Shown here piece by piece: positions 1 through 12,035 of a stretch of DNA of 64,000 bases (positions within the stretch are counted from its first letter, which is position 1; each line of letters begins with the position of its first letter). The translations under genes were made by a program, and so were the position numbers. The stretch comes from Theropithecus gelada (taxonomy: Eukaryota > Chordata > Mammalia > Primates > Cercopithecidae), in the NCBI RefSeq assembly GCF_003255815.1, contig NC_037668.1:11581161-11645160 (forward strand). Direction: 5' to 3'. The notes beneath the pieces are model-generated. The model had not been told where the DNA came from. It did not search any database and saw only the letters and a list, made by a program, of their open reading frames with translations.

Positions 1-903
1 TTTAAATTTGACCAAGCTGGGACATGTGTCGGGCACAAAATGTGCTCCATGCAGAGCTAACTTTTCAAAGCCATTAGCCCCTGACCCAGTTTGGTCTACC
101 TGTGTCATGGCTACCTGGCACAATGTGTCAGGGGCTCAAGGTGCAGGAGGGATCACTTCCTTATATGCACCTGCCAGCTGAGATTAGACCCTAAGTATGT
201 TCTTCTGAGGGGGAAACCTATTTAGAGCCACTGCACATCTTAGGGAGCATTTCTTTCAAGGCACCCTCACATGATTCTCAGTCACCTGAGAATGCCTCAA
301 AAGGCTGAGGGGAGCAAGGTGCTCTATTTCTTCAGAGTGGAAGATTCCACACTCATGAGCCAGAGGGTTCAGAGTTGGTCAAATCCGACAGGAGAAAGGA
401 CTGAAATACACACACACACACACACACAACAAAACAGTTAAGCAAAACTAACAGTGATCACACTGAGCGCTCTAAGTGTGAGCAGGAAATTAACACCAGC
501 TGGTTGTTAATGTTAATTTTAGTCATTTAAAAGAATTGATAAGACACAATCCCAAACCAGTTTCATACCTAGTGATGGAGTCCAAGCTGGAGACCACACT
601 CCACTGATGCAGAAGCAGATGAGCTCACCTTCCTTGATGGAAGCAAGTAGAAAAACTACCACAAAAAAAGGGGAGTTGTTTTAACAGCAAATAAACCTCT
701 GACCCCCTAACTGAAAAATATTGGAAGGGATCCCAGCAGGAAAGAGTTCCCTGACTTTGGCAAATCATCCTGTCAGTTTGGGATATAAAGTGCCCAAGCA
801 GGTACCAAGCACCGAGAGGCAAATTTCCACAGGTCAAGTCACTTTCACTCAGGATCCCTCCGTGGTTACCAGATGTCAACTGAGGAATATGATGAGACAA
901 GTC
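1..903. other. Unclassified sequence upstream of the solo LTR
   Basis: I recognise no gene here. The stretch holds a short CA dinucleotide run (409-428) and a short A-run followed by G's (about 663-676) that could be a retroviral polypurine tract. It may be internal sequence of the retroviral element whose LTR follows, but that is inference only. Small open frames on both strands show no family hallmark. Confidence 0.4.
409..428. repeat. (CA)n microsatellite
   Basis: Ten consecutive CA units are visible, followed by an A-rich stretch. Confidence 0.9.
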
Positions 904-1758
904 TGAATCATTTTAGCAGGTTCATTTGTCAAAGTTAAGGACAGACCCAGGAGACAGGTCTATGCCTTTCTCTGTAGACGATTTTGAGTGCTTCAAATTC
1001 AAAGGGGGAAAGAGTGGGATATTGAGAAGCACACAGTTTTTATGTAAGGGGAGGGTAGGGAAAAATAGCCATCATGCCCTTGTCTGGCTCAGTGAATCTG
1101 CATTTTTTATATAAGATGACATAAAAGAGGCAGAGGGAGGCCGAGGCGGGCGGATCACGAGGTTAGGAGATCGAGACCATCCTGGCTAACACGGTGAAAC
1201 CCCGTCTCTACTAAAAATACCAAAAAAAAAAAAAAAACACTAGCCGGGCGTGTGGTGGGCGCCTGTAATCCCAGCTGCTCGGGAGGCTGAGGCAGGAGAA
1301 TGGCGTGAACCCGGGAGGCGGAGCTTGCAGTGAGCCGAGATCGCACCACTGCACTCCAGCCTGGGCGACAGAGCGAGACTCCGTCTCAAAAAAAAAAAAA
1401 AAAAAAAAAAAAAGGCAGAGGGAAAATGCAGGGAATCTGCATTGTACATAAGGTAAGATGGAAAACACTGGGTAGGGGAACAACCAGATATGCATTTGTG
1501 TCTGGCAGCCCGGGTGACTGCCCTGTAAAGATAAGTTACCAATTTGCATTGCCATGATGAAGTTTTAACAGCTAACTAGAAATTTTCTTGTGGGCAAAAT
1601 ATGGGATGGGGAAGGGGGGCGGGGATGTGGCTTTTCATCTTGTAGCCATCTTATTTAGGCACCAAAAGGGAGGGGCAGGTTTGCATGACCCAGTTCCCAG
1701 CTTGACTTTTCCCTTTGGCTAGATAAGTGTGGGGTCCCAAAATTTAATTTTCTTTCAC
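904..1758 (+). mobile_element. Solo LTR, LTR8-like (class I ERV), split by an Alu
   Basis: The sequence has the look of a class I retroviral LTR: a TG near 904, and a tail running from 'ccctttggct' through 'ggggtccca' to a terminal CA at 1758. From memory it resembles LTR8 of the HUERS-P1 group; the family name is tentative. An AluY sits inside it at 1138-1412. The LTR ends exactly where similarity to the downstream HSD3B segment D begins (about 1762), so it interrupts or borders the third D copy. The left end is uncertain, and no target-site duplication is clear. Confidence 0.5.
1138..1412 (+). mobile_element. AluY, 5'-truncated, with 10-bp target-site duplication
   Basis: The element starts inside the left arm ('ggccgaggcgggcgg'), lacking about the first 45-50 bases, and ends in a poly-A tail. 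The 10-base flank aggcagaggg occurs at 1128-1137 and again at 1413-1422, so this is a clean retrotransposition into the LTR. Intact CpGs and AluY diagnostic bases indicate a fairly young copy. Confidence 0.93.
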
Positions 1759-4300
1759 AAACCTATGAGGTGAGGGTGACTATTCTCATTTTATCAGTGA
1801 GGAAACTTGTTCACAGTCACACTGATTAGTGACTAAGCCTTCTACCAGGGAGTCGGCCTTGAAAGTCCTTATCTTTCCACTGAATCACACAGCCTGAACT
1901 GGTCTTGTCAGTGGTACCGCAGAGCACTGGAGCAGGGAGTGCTGATTCTTGGGAGAGCCCCAGCTCACTTGGTTTACCTCTTTTTGCTCAGTCCCATGCG
2001 GGGGACTCTCTAGAACCCAGAAGATTCCCTGAGGGGCATCTGGAAGGGTTTACATGCCTTAACAAATGGGCCTGAGCAGGGGAGAGAGAAGCAAAAAGGC
2101 ATCCAGCCTCCACCAATTTCAATGCTAATTTCCTTGAAGGTCTCTACAACACACCTGGCTATACGTGTGTTGGCCATTCAGGTCATTTATAACCCTGCAT
2201 TTTACCCTTTAAAATTACACAATGAAGCCACACCATGGGTTCCTGGGCAAGTAAAGGGAACAAGCGTGAACTTCCCCGAAAATGTACCTTCTATTCAGCC
2301 CAAGAAGTGGAAGTCTATTATCCCACATCCCCAGATTTAACTGCCTCTCTCTCGTTTCTCCTTGTCTTCTGTAAATCACATCCTTTCTTCCTTTATTCTT
2401 CCATTTCTTTAGCCTCTTTCCTTACCTCTATCTCCCCTTTAATCACTGGCCCTCTCATTCTTCTCAATTTCCATGAGAAGAAGAGACCAATCAAGACAAA
2501 TGTGGGGACTTCAATGATGATGTAGTCATTAACCAACCAAAGAAGCAATAGTTTTAAAAAAAAACACACACAGTCAGGGGCATCAGGGACAGAAGTGAAC
2601 TGAAGCAGGTGAGGAAGTTGCTGTGGGTCCAGAGTGTGGGGAGGGAAAGCTGTCTCCCTCTGTACCTGGCAATGAAGAGAGTCACACCCAACATCAAAAC
2701 GGCTTCTTTCTTTCACAGAAAATTTACAGATCGTTAATCAGCTGAATTTGATTACTGCAAAGGAGATTATCTCAGTGTTCATTCTGCAGGGAAAAAGGAA
2801 AAACATTCTGGCCCAGATGAACAAGTTTCCACTACCTTCAAAACCCCAAAGAACAGAAGATCAGCACCAGCCTCAGGACGGAGTGACCCCAGGCAGTGGG
2901 GAAAGGTGAAAAATGGAAGGAACACTCATTTTTCCCCAGCCACTGCACAAAATACAAGAGCAGCATCTGTCCAGCTCTTGTAAGGTATTCACACCATCTG
3001 TATATTAATGACAAACAGCATGAGAAGGATAGGAGGGTGGTGGAATCTGGGGCAAGAGCCCTTCCCCCTTGTATTTCAGCCTAGTGAAACCCCACACCTA
3101 TAAAACCACCAGAGCAATTTTCACAGGGAAGGGAAGGAAAAGGACATATCTCCAACGGGCAGCAAGGGGTGTTTGAAGAAAGAGACGAGGGAATTGGATG
3201 GGCCAGCAGTCTCAACTGAACAAGCAAAAAGGCCTTGGAGTGTTGTAGCCAACAAAATGTGCCATCCCTTCTTATACCTGAGGGTGCCAGGTGGGCAGAG
3301 CTCCTGCACCAAGCTCCGCTGCACCTCATGCGATGCACCACACGGGGACGTCAAAGGCTCAGAGGGAAGAACAAGGAAATCTGACCTGGTGGGGACTTTT
3401 GGGTCCTTTTCTCCACCTAGGTGGCTCTGCAGGTACCTGGCAAGGGAATGAATGAACCCTCAGGCAAGTACTCAGCCACCAGCTTAAGGACGAGGTGTAT
3501 ATGAGTACAGAGAACAGAGCTAAGCTGAAGTCACTGGGAAAAGCCACAGGAGCCCATGGGGCTTGAATGAGGACTTGGATTCCTGGGTCCAGGCAGGGAG
3601 CACAGCCTGGGCAGTGGTGCAGAGGAGGATGAGGGGCATGAGGAGCTCCCTGCCCCCACCTTCTAGGAAGCGTGTACAGAGGGCAGATGAGGGCGCTCAG
3701 GTGCAAGAGTCAGTCACAGACCCAATAAGCAGGGTCCAAGTGCTGGGGTGGGGCGCGGAGCCCACGACGGCCTGGTGAGAACTGGCAGGAAAGTGGCCAG
3801 AGGCCAACTCTTATGTGAAATCTCTTGATTTCTAAATATTAATGACTAACTGTAAATTGGAAAAAGTAGTGTGAAGACCTGCTGCAGGAGGGGGATGCAT
3901 GGGGTAGTGTTCAAACTGTGTGTATAATATTTTACACCTTAAAAAGTGGGTGGACAAGTGTCAGCAGCAAATCTGTTTGTTCTTAGTGATATGTCCCAAA
4001 TACACATTATTATACCATATTCTCATATTTTCTGTGTGTGTGTCATAGGTTATAATTTTCTTAATAAATTAAACTTTGTGGGGGGAAAAGCATGCAAACT
4101 AACAAAACAAGTCTGCAGGCTGGACAAAGGCCTAATACTTCTGATTTTCCATTTCTGCTCCCAGTTTAGTGGTCCAGCGGGGGAGATAAAATATGAGACA
4201 TGTTAGGAGCTGTGCACAGTAAATGTGCAGAGTGCCATAAGAAAGGAAAGTGCTTCCAGAGGATTTATTCCCATAGGGGATTCATAGGGTCCTTGCATTT
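1759..4300. repeat. Paralogous segment D0 (third copy of the HSD3B-downstream segment)
   Basis: This stretch matches 16740-19290 (D1) and 49690-52230 (D2) along its whole length, with many substitutions and small indels. Segment D normally lies downstream of an HSD3B exon 4, so an HSD3B copy or its relic probably lies left of the window. It begins with MIR-like sequence (1780-1900). The similarity stops abruptly at about 4300, where the sequence switches into a GAPDH pseudogene. Open frames here are not conserved among the three copies, so I call no gene. Confidence 0.88.
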
Positions 4301-5017
4301 AGGCAAGGATGACCTCACCCACAGCCTTGGCAGCACCAGTAGAGGCCGGGATGATGTTCTGGAGAGACCGGTGACCGTCATGCCACAGCTTCCCAGAGGG
4401 GCCATCCAAAGTCTTCGGACTGGCACTGATGGCGTATACTGTGGTCACGAGTCCTTCCACGATACCAAAATTGTCATGGATGACCTTGGACAGGGGTGCT
4501 CAGCAGTTGGTCGGACAGGAGTCATTGCTGACGATCTTGAACCTGTTGTCATACTTCTCATGGTTCACATCCATCAGAAACCTGGGGACGTTAGCACTGG
4601 GGGCTGAGATGATGGCCCTTTTGACTCCCCTCTGGAAGTGAGCCCCAACTTTCTCCGTGGTAGTGAAGACACTGATGGACTCCACAAGGTACTCAGTAAG
4701 AGCATTGCCATTTTTTATTTTGGTGGGATCTAGCTTTCCATTGACAACAAGCTTCCCATTCTCAGCCTTGACGGTGCCATGGAATTCGCCATGGGTGGAA
4801 TCATACTGGAACATGTAGGCCATGTAGTTGAGCTAAATTAAGGGGTCATTGATGGCGACAATATCCACTTTACCAGAGTTAAAAGTAGCCCTGGTGACCA
4901 GACACCCAATACAGCCAAATCCGTTTATTCAGGCCCTCAGCTCTACCATGTTGTCTCAGGGATGTGGTTGGAGCAAAACAGGACAGTGTGGCTGCCTGTG
5001 GAACAGGAAGAGAGAAC
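4301..5017 (-). pseudogene. GAPDHP: GAPDH processed pseudogene, 3'-truncated (copy A)
   Basis: Read on the minus strand, this is an intronless copy of glyceraldehyde-3-phosphate dehydrogenase, the glycolytic NAD-dependent enzyme. It begins with recognisable 5'UTR (about 5017-4950), has its ATG at 4949, and runs to about codon 216 of the normal 335. Visible pieces include FQYDSTHG, KLVVNGK, the NAD-domain stretch VNHEKYDN and the active-site region SNDSCPTNC, which keeps the catalytic cysteine. Lesions include an in-frame stop in the first ten codons, another after INDPLI, a deletion after KLVVNGK, and a TGA just after TNC. The C-terminal third and 3'UTR are missing because segment D0 joins at about 4300. 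The copy at 31692-32945 retains those parts. It is a dead retrocopy, duplicated with the HSD3B block rather than inserted twice. Confidence 0.95.
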
Positions 5018-5130
5018 TAGCTACAGCATATTATTTAACACATGGTTATCATATCAAGAAAGTCTGCAAAAACTCTGATGCCAATAGGGTATGGCTCAGA
5101 TGGGCCTCACTTTACACAGTATGCTGAAAT
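5018..5130. other. Unclassified flank between GAPDH pseudogene and old L1
   Basis: This short stretch aligns with 32946-33105 of block 2. I recognise nothing else in it. Confidence 0.5.
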
Positions 5131-6460
5131 TCCCTGAGCATGTAGACAATTCAGTTGTCTCAGTATCATTTGTTTAAAAGACTATCCTTTTCCTTCATTG
5201 AATTTACTTTTGTCCAAATCAAGTGACCATAAGAATTTAGGCCATTAACTCACGCATAAGCAAAAATTCCCTCAAAATGGATTATAGGTCTAAATGTAAG
5301 GGCTAAATTATGCACATCTTAGAAGAAAGCACAGATTAACATATTCATGATCTTGAATTAGGCAAAACCCCAACTTTTCCTGGTAAAAGGGAAAAAGTTT
5401 AAAAATGAGATCAAATATTTGCATTTGATCAAAACTAAAATGATCAAAACTAAAAATGTTTGCATTTTGAAAGACATCAATAAGAAAATGAAAAGATAAG
5501 CTACGGACTAAGAAAACAATTTCAAATCATGTATTTGATAAAGAATTGTATCCAGAATATAAAATACAATTAAACAGCAAAAAGATAAATAACCCAGTTT
5601 TAAAATGGGGAAGATATTTGAATAGCATTTCATCAAAAAGGTATAGGAATGGCCAATAAAGCACATGAAAAGATGGTCAGCATCATCAGTCAGCAGGGAA
5701 ATGCAAATCAAAACTACAATGTGATACAACTTCTTACCCACTAGAATGCTATAATAGAAAAGAAAGACAGTAACAATTGGAGGAAGTGAAAAAACAATGA
5801 TGTGAAACATTGAAATACTCATGCATTGTTGATAGGACAGGCAGCCACACCGGAAAACAATTTGGCAGTTTCTTAAAACATTAAAGATACATTTACCATA
5901 TGACTTAGCAGTGTCACTCCTACCTGTCTACCGCAAAGAAATAAAAATGTATGTCAACACGACACGTGAACGTGAATATTTATATCAGTTTATTCATAAT
6001 AGTCCAAAAAGCAGAAGCACCTTGAATATCTATCAACTGATAAGTGAATAAACTAATGGGAGTCATCCATACAATTTAATGGGATTTGGCACCTAAAAGG
6101 AACAAAATATTGATACATGCTACAACATAGATGAACCATAAAAGTATATTAAGCTAAGTGAAGGAAGATGGATACAAAGGACCACATATTATATGATTCC
6201 ATTTATATGGTGTCCAGAAAATAAAATCTGTGGAGTCAGAAAATCAGTTATGGGCTTCCTAGAGCTGGGGGGTTTGGAATAAGGGGTGGCAACTGATGAT
6301 CATGAGGGATTCCTTACGAATGATAGAAATGTTCCAAAACAGGACTGTGATGATGGTCACACAATTCTAAAATGTTACTAAAAATAATTGAACTGTGCCT
6401 TAAAACAGGTGAATGTTATATCAGTTATGCCTCAGTAAAGTTGTTTAAAAATAAAAGAAA
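5131..6460 (+). mobile_element. Old L1 (L1M-type) 3' fragment, block 1
   Basis: The stretch has the typical degenerate 3' part of ORF2 plus 3'UTR of an ancient L1, for example 'aatggccaataaagcacatg', 'atgcaaatcaaaactacaatg' and 'ttaccatatgacttagcag'. It aligns with 33105-34375 in block 2, so it predates the block duplication. No coding capacity remains. Confidence 0.8.
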
Positions 6461-6910
6461 GTTGGTAGTTTGGCTCACATCAGTCTTGCCCTTTGTTTTA
6501 TTTCTCATGTTCCTAAAGAAAGCGAGATATTTATTGGTTTAAAGAAAGCTTATATTTATTGGTTCCACTCAGAGACTCCAAGAGAGATACTGGTTGAAAT
6601 CTATCAGCCTCCAGAACTCTCAACAGCTGAGGGAATGAGCGATACTGTCCTGAAGGAGATGAGGGCTACCTAAGGTGTACTCCAGCATCTGCTACAGCAG
6701 GCAAAGGCATGTGATGCACCTGGTTGGCCTCAGATAGTGCTCCACAAGTCTCAGCAAGACCCAGGGCCTGTAGCTAGTTCTGCCAGCTTCAGAGAACAAG
6801 CTGCTACAGCTTGCAGCACAGGGTCAACCTTTCTAGGCAAGTGGGTTTGAAGCACTGGTAGTCAGGTTCCAAGTATTAGATGAATGTCTACAATGTGGGA
6901 GGAGGGCAAG
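6461..6910. other. Unclassified spacer, block 1
   Basis: This stretch aligns with 34376-34795 of block 2. I see no recognisable gene or repeat family. Confidence 0.5.
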
Positions 6911-7860
6911 ACCCAGGGTGGAGTTTCAAACCAAATCATTTGTAGAGTATTACTTCCAACAACTTCAGAAAGCATTATTTTCAAGTGCTTATGGCATTTT
7001 CACCAGCATAGACCATATGCTGGACCATAAAACAAGTCTCAATATATATCCAAGGATCAAAATCACACAGGGTATATGCTCTGGCCACAATAGGATTTAA
7101 TTAGAAATCCATAACAATAAGATATCTAGAAGACTCCCAATCCTAGAAAACAAGCATCATATGTTGAGTAACACTTTGGTCATAAACGAATTCACAAGAA
7201 AAAGTTCATTAACTGAGGGATGATGACCCAGTGCCTCAAAATGTGGGACGCAGCTGACATAGTGCTTAGAGAGAGACTGACAACTTTCAATGCCTGTAGT
7301 GGAAATGAGCAAAGGAGTAAAGTCAATTATCTATGCTTTCATCAAAAGAACCCTGAAAAAGAAGAGTAAAATAAACCCAAAGTTAATAAATGTAAGCCAA
7401 TTACAAAAATAATGAAAATCATGAAATACAAAAATGAACAAACAATAGAGAAAATCAGTAGTTAATTTTTCTGTACACTATGCAGAAGGCTAAATTTTAA
7501 AATGATTTTATATTTAAACATATATCCAGAACCACAGAGGTCTTAGAAAAATAAATTATGAAAATATAGGAAATTGAAATAGAAAATGAGAATTCTGTGG
7601 GAATAAAAATCAGAAAGTAGTTGCCTCTGAGACTGATTGGGCGGAGGGCAGGGAAATAACAGGGAACAGTTGGAAAACATCTTTATGGAGGGAAGGAAAT
7701 GGTCTATATCTTCGTTGAGTGGTACTTACATGAGCATATGTAACTGTCAAAGTTCATTGGCACTGAATACTTAAGATCTGGGCATTTTAATACATATAAA
7801 TTACACCTTGATTTTTTAAAATAGAGGAAAGTGTTTTGGGGAGCTTATGGTAGTGATACT
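6911..7860 (+). mobile_element. Old L1 ORF2 and 3' fragments, block 1
   Basis: Positions 6911-7460 match a decayed L1 ORF2 region ('gaccatatgctggaccataa', 'aagatatctagaaga', 'gtgggacgcagctgacatag'). Positions 7590-7830 look like the 3' end of another old L1. The same pieces occur at 34800-36000 in block 2, where a later AluY has inserted at the equivalent of 7117. Confidence 0.7.
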
Positions 7861-8601
7861 GGGCAGTTGTCAGGCATAGACTACAGAAGCATTCACAGCA
7901 TATTCGGTTCAGGAATTTGCTGAGAATGGTTTTGCAGCCAAAAATACAGGATAAGTTCAAACATCTATGGTAAGAGTCATTGGGTCATACAACCAGAAAT
8001 CCCCACTCTTGTGGTACAGGCCATATAATTAAGCAGTTATCACTAGACAGCTTCCCTCCAATGACGTTCTTTGTCTAGGAATCCAAAGCTCTCCAGGGGA
8101 AAATTGCAATTGAGGTTTTGGATATATTGGGTAGGAGAGAAAGTCACCTCACATAAAACTTAGTGATTGGAGCTGTCAACATTTCTAAACCTTGCAACAC
8201 CTCAAATGATAGTCTGAGAGAGGAGATAATGGGCTAATGTGGATTTCCTCCCAAATGTATTTACTGCGCAAGGTCAGAGTTCACATTGCACTTGAAGAGT
8301 TCTCCCAGTCTACTTTAACTTCACAGGTTGCAGATCCCAGAGCTGGTATCAACTGACCAGTGTTCTGTTAAGTCTAAACCCAAGACTCTTCATCACATTG
8401 CAGCCTTGAATTTCTCTTTCTGTTCCTGGGAGATTAAACTTCTCATTCTGTTCCTGGGAGATAAAACTTAAAGGTCACTGTTCTTCTGAGTAAAGGGATC
8501 CTGAAGGAGCAGAGAGCAATGAGTTTGTGGCAGGAGTTCATGGTGATAATGACTGAGCCAGAAGCCACAGTGCACAAAGCTCCAGGCTTGCCTCAAAGGA
8601 T
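7861..8601 (+). promoter_or_regulatory. 5' flank and degenerate core promoter of HSD3B pseudogene copy 1
   Basis: By layout this is the proximal promoter region of copy 1. At the place where copy 2 reads 'agcataaagctcc' (36791), copy 1 reads 'tgcacaaagctcc' (8571), so a TATA-like element appears further degraded here. A private 28-bp tandem duplication is present (8412-8439 and 8440-8467, 26 of 28 bases alike). Assignment as promoter rests on its distance from the inferred exon 1 and is moderately certain. Confidence 0.45.
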
Positions 8602-8654
8602 GAGGTGACCAGCACCCTGACTACTCTCTTCAGCTATTAATAATCTAACTAATG
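8602..8654 (+). pseudogene. HSD3BP: Inferred non-coding exon 1, HSD3B copy 1
   Basis: The boundaries are inferred from the known family layout (about 53-bp exon 1 and about 129-bp intron 1) and a GT donor at 8655. The segment is conserved in copy 2 (36822-36874). There is no coding evidence, so this is tentative. Confidence 0.4.
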
Positions 8655-8783
8655 GTTAGAGCTTTTTCATTTTCTTGCAGCTACTTCTAGCAACGGTGGG
8701 ATATGGAATTTTTGCAAAAAAAAATTGGGTGGAAGTAAAAAGGCATCTGTGTGAGTGTATAAATATCTGATCTCCCTTTTTAG

Positions 8784-9012
8784 CCCTCTCTAGGGTCACC
8801 ATAGAGTAATATCTTCTCCCTAGCATCTTCTGTTTCCTGGCGAGTGTTTCCTGCTACCTTGGATTGGCCATGACAGGCTGGAGCTGCCTTGTGACAGGAG
8901 CAGGAGGGTTTCTGTCAGAGGATCATCTGCCTGTTGGTGGAGAAGGCAGAGCTGAAGGAGATCAGGGCCTTGGACAAGGCCTTCAGACCAGGACTGAGGG
9001 AGGAATTTTCTA
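8784..9012 (+). pseudogene. HSD3BP: Exon 2 of HSD3B pseudogene copy 1, frameshifted
   Basis: The acceptor 'ctttttag' ends at 8783, 86 bases of 5'UTR precede the ATG (8870), and the donor GT is at 9013. The N terminus reads MTGWSCLVTGAGGFL, which includes the start of the TGxxGxxG dinucleotide-binding (Rossmann) motif. Immediately afterwards two bases are missing relative to copy 2 ('ctgtcagagg' against 'ctgggtcagagg'), shifting the frame. The coding part is 143 nt instead of the expected 145. After splicing the shifted frame ends in TAA at the junction with exon 3. Confidence 0.93.
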
Positions 9013-9512
9013 GTAAGTAAATTTGAGTCATAGTTGTGTGGCTCCAGCTTAAACCCTGTTGTGTGGGGAGGTGGACCTTGTCTAGCAAGTTACGGAAAGT
9101 TGTAGCCAAATCTAAGCCAATCCCACATCCAAAGTCATTAAAAAGGAAACATTAAAGAGTATTAAATGTCATAGTGTGAAATATACTGAATGGGGTGTCC
9201 AGAGACTGGATTCTGGCCCTGACCCAGAACTTGAGAGGCAGCCACCTCAGCCTCCAGGCCTCTTTTCTTCTATTAAGAAAATCCCACACCTGTTCTCTTT
9301 CTTGTCTATAACTCTTTTATGTCTGAAGCTTTTTGTCTTGGCGATTGCTTTGCAACATTCACAAAGGACACCATTACCCTAAAGACCTCACCAGTGGGTC
9401 CTGCCTCTCTAGACTGCGCTGGACTTTGTTTTGTTTGGAAGCCTCCTTAGGATTTTTAGTGAAGGGAAAATAAAAGGGAACGAAGGTAAAGATGAGTGTG
9501 TAAGTGTTTGTG

Positions 9513-9645
9513 TGTGGGGTGTGTGTGTGTGTGTCAGAAAGAGAGAGAAAAAAATGAGGAGAAGAGAGAATGAGAAAGTCAGTGAATGAATGAGAAAGAG
9601 AGAGAATAGGAGAGAGAGAGGGCATCGGTGAGAGAGAGAGAGTGT
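9513..9645. repeat. GT- then GA-rich low-complexity tract
   Basis: A run of GT units is followed by about 100 bp of GA-rich sequence. The paralogous tract in copy 2 is at 37727-37870 with different unit numbers. Confidence 0.8.
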
Positions 9646-9745
9646 GCTCAAGTGCACAGTACAAAGCAGAGACAGAGTAAGAGGCAGTATGAGGTCGGAC
9701 ATGCCTCATTTAGATTTCTTATAAATGGCTTTTAAAAAAATAAAC

Positions 9746-9766
9746 AACAACAACAACAACAACAAA
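9746..9766. repeat. (CAA)n microsatellite
   Basis: About seven CAA units are present. The tract is not visible at the matching position of copy 2. Confidence 0.8.
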
Positions 9767-10459
9767 CATTTCTCTCTGTTGCTCAATACCCCAAAGAAAT
9801 TGATGGCAGAATTTGCTGTAGCAACTCCTTGTGCAAAAAAAACCCCATGAGGAAGGTACAAAATGGGTCACATCTAACTGGACAACGAACCCATCAAGGT
9901 CTAGAAACATAAAGTTACTCACCAATGCCATCTGATCAATGTACAGCAGCGCTCAGGCCAGAGCTTCCTTCCAGAGGCTCCATCACTTGGCCATTGGGTC
10001 GATGCTTGGCAAAGTGGGTCTTCAGTCTCTCTCTTTGCCTCTCTGTGTGCCCCAAACCAATTCCTTGTCCACCTCCCCAACCCAGGGGATTGGGGGGACT
10101 GTGTGTCTACATGTGGGCTTTGGCTGCCCAGAGGGTCCTCCCCTGCCCACAGAAAAGCTCCCACTTGACAGCACTCAGAGACCACACCCAACAATCTCTT
10201 CTTTCACTCTCTCAGAGAAGAGTGGCCTCTTCAAAAGTCCCATTTCCTCCACCTTCTGTTTTAATGGTGTCTTTGATAAACAAATATTAACATACGACCA
10301 ATATTAAATGTTTGTAATCTTTATATCTCACCAATATTCGCGCTCTAACACCTGATACCGGAAAAAAAAAATAATGCTCAGCCTAAGGGAACCGTTCACC
10401 TATGGTGAAAATTCAGAAGGTATAATGAATGAGTGGGGGCCTGCATGAAGATAAAAACA

Positions 10460-10695
10460 GAGAATCTATTCAGTGTTCTTTCTGTGTCAGGCACTGTGCT
10501 AAACATTTTGCATGTGTCGACTCATTTGCTCCCCATAACCACCCTATGAGATCGGTTTTTTATCATCTTCCTTTCTTACAGATGAGGAGACAGTCAGAGA
10601 GAGGTTAATTAACTTGTTCAAGGTTCCACAGTTAGAATATGGTAAATCTGGATTTGAACACACGCAGTCTAGTGCAGCATTTGTGTGCTTAAGCA
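10460..10695 (-). mobile_element. MIR (SINE), minus orientation
   Basis: The core is recognisable: 'caggcactgtgctaaacatt', then 'acagatgaggagacagtcag', then 'ggatttgaacacacgcagtc'. It is shared with copy 2 (38660-38885), so it predates the duplication. Confidence 0.85.
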
Positions 10696-12035
10696 GTAGT
10701 TAGTCTAGCAGCTTCTAGAAGGAGGAAGCTATAGCTCCATCAACAAAGTCCCCTTTCCTGGTGCCTCTTGATCCCTGCAAACTTGTTTGCAAACAGTGCT
10801 TTTCTCGCCGCTTTGGACTTCTTCCGCTTTGAAATAGCAATTTCTTTGAGCCAGTCTGTCTAAAGTCGGCAACAAAGGAGAAGCAGAGGAAGGCAGCAGA
10901 GAAGAGAGAAGAGGGGGAAATACAAACAGAAAATTCCACTCTCAGGCTGTTACCACGTCTTCCCAGCAGCCTCTTCCCTGGCTCCTCGCACTGCAGGCCC
11001 TTGTTGGAGGTGCCTGACTATAGGAAGGGGCTGGGAGTAGACAAAACATGGCACAGGCATTAGGAGAGTAAATGGTCCCGCCTGTACCCCAGGAAGGAAT
11101 TTCTCCAGCCTTGAGTTTTTCACCTGAATTTCACTCTTACAATTATTTGGCCTTTGTTGCCAATTTCAGTTAAACTGCCTTATTCTTACTCTTTCTCAGA
11201 AAAGTTGATTCTAAACAGCCGGTCCTGCACCTGAGGTACAGAGTACAAGGCTTGAGGTAAGGTGGGCAGGTTTGAGCCTTACTAGAAGCCTGACCTTAGA
11301 TCTGTCCTTTAACTTATCCGAGCCTCAGTTTCCTCACCAATAAAGTGGGACTCAAAATACCTACCTTACTAGATAGCTGTACAGGGAAAGAAGCAAGCTG
11401 TGGGCTGTGTGCAGATTATAAAGCACAAATGAGTGTAGAGTATTTATCTGAGCTCCATGTAGCATGGTGTTCATTTTGGGGCTAATTCCAGCTGACGACT
11501 TTACTGGCAGCGTCACTTCCTGTGGATTTCAGAGAAGCCTGAAGATACGGATGTTATATCCACTGCCCTTGGCTAGACACTAGACATCTGGGATGTTAGT
11601 TCATCGGTGGCTAACTCATTTTCAGCGTTGCTATCTGCTTTTGATGATATCTGATAAGAGTTTTTCAATGAAATTCATCATTTACGCCCATCCTCAATTT
11701 CCTAGTAATGGCTCCTCTCTCCTCCCAGTTGCCCAAGCAGGAAACCACAGGGGTGATTTTATCTTCTTTTCCTCTCAGCCCAGATCCAATAGGTACCAGG
11801 ACCTTCAAGGTAAGGTCTGAAATTCATACCTGGTGTATATCTCCCCTCCTCTGCTTTCACTGCTGGACTCTGGTTCCAGCCCTCATCTAAACATTGGCAC
11901 AGACATTCTGATTAATCATTTGATCACCTGGCTTTCTCATATCACCTGTATCTGTCCATTTTATAGCCTCAAGCCAAGGTTAACTTCCTACACCACAACT
12001 CTGCCTCTGTTTCTCTCTCTCTTTTTCTTTCCTTC

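Noticed and set aside
1211..1555. Long minus-strand open frames over 1155-1555
   Set aside because: They are translations of the AluY and its A/T tail, not genes.
2122..2525. Open frames in D0, with relatives in D1 (17100-17505) and D2 (49968-50374)
   Set aside because: Frames and lengths are not preserved among the three copies. Substitutions and indels ignore codon positions, so they are not coding.
4200..4641. Plus-strand open frames over the GAPDH copy
   Set aside because: They are the antisense of the GAPDH pseudogene.
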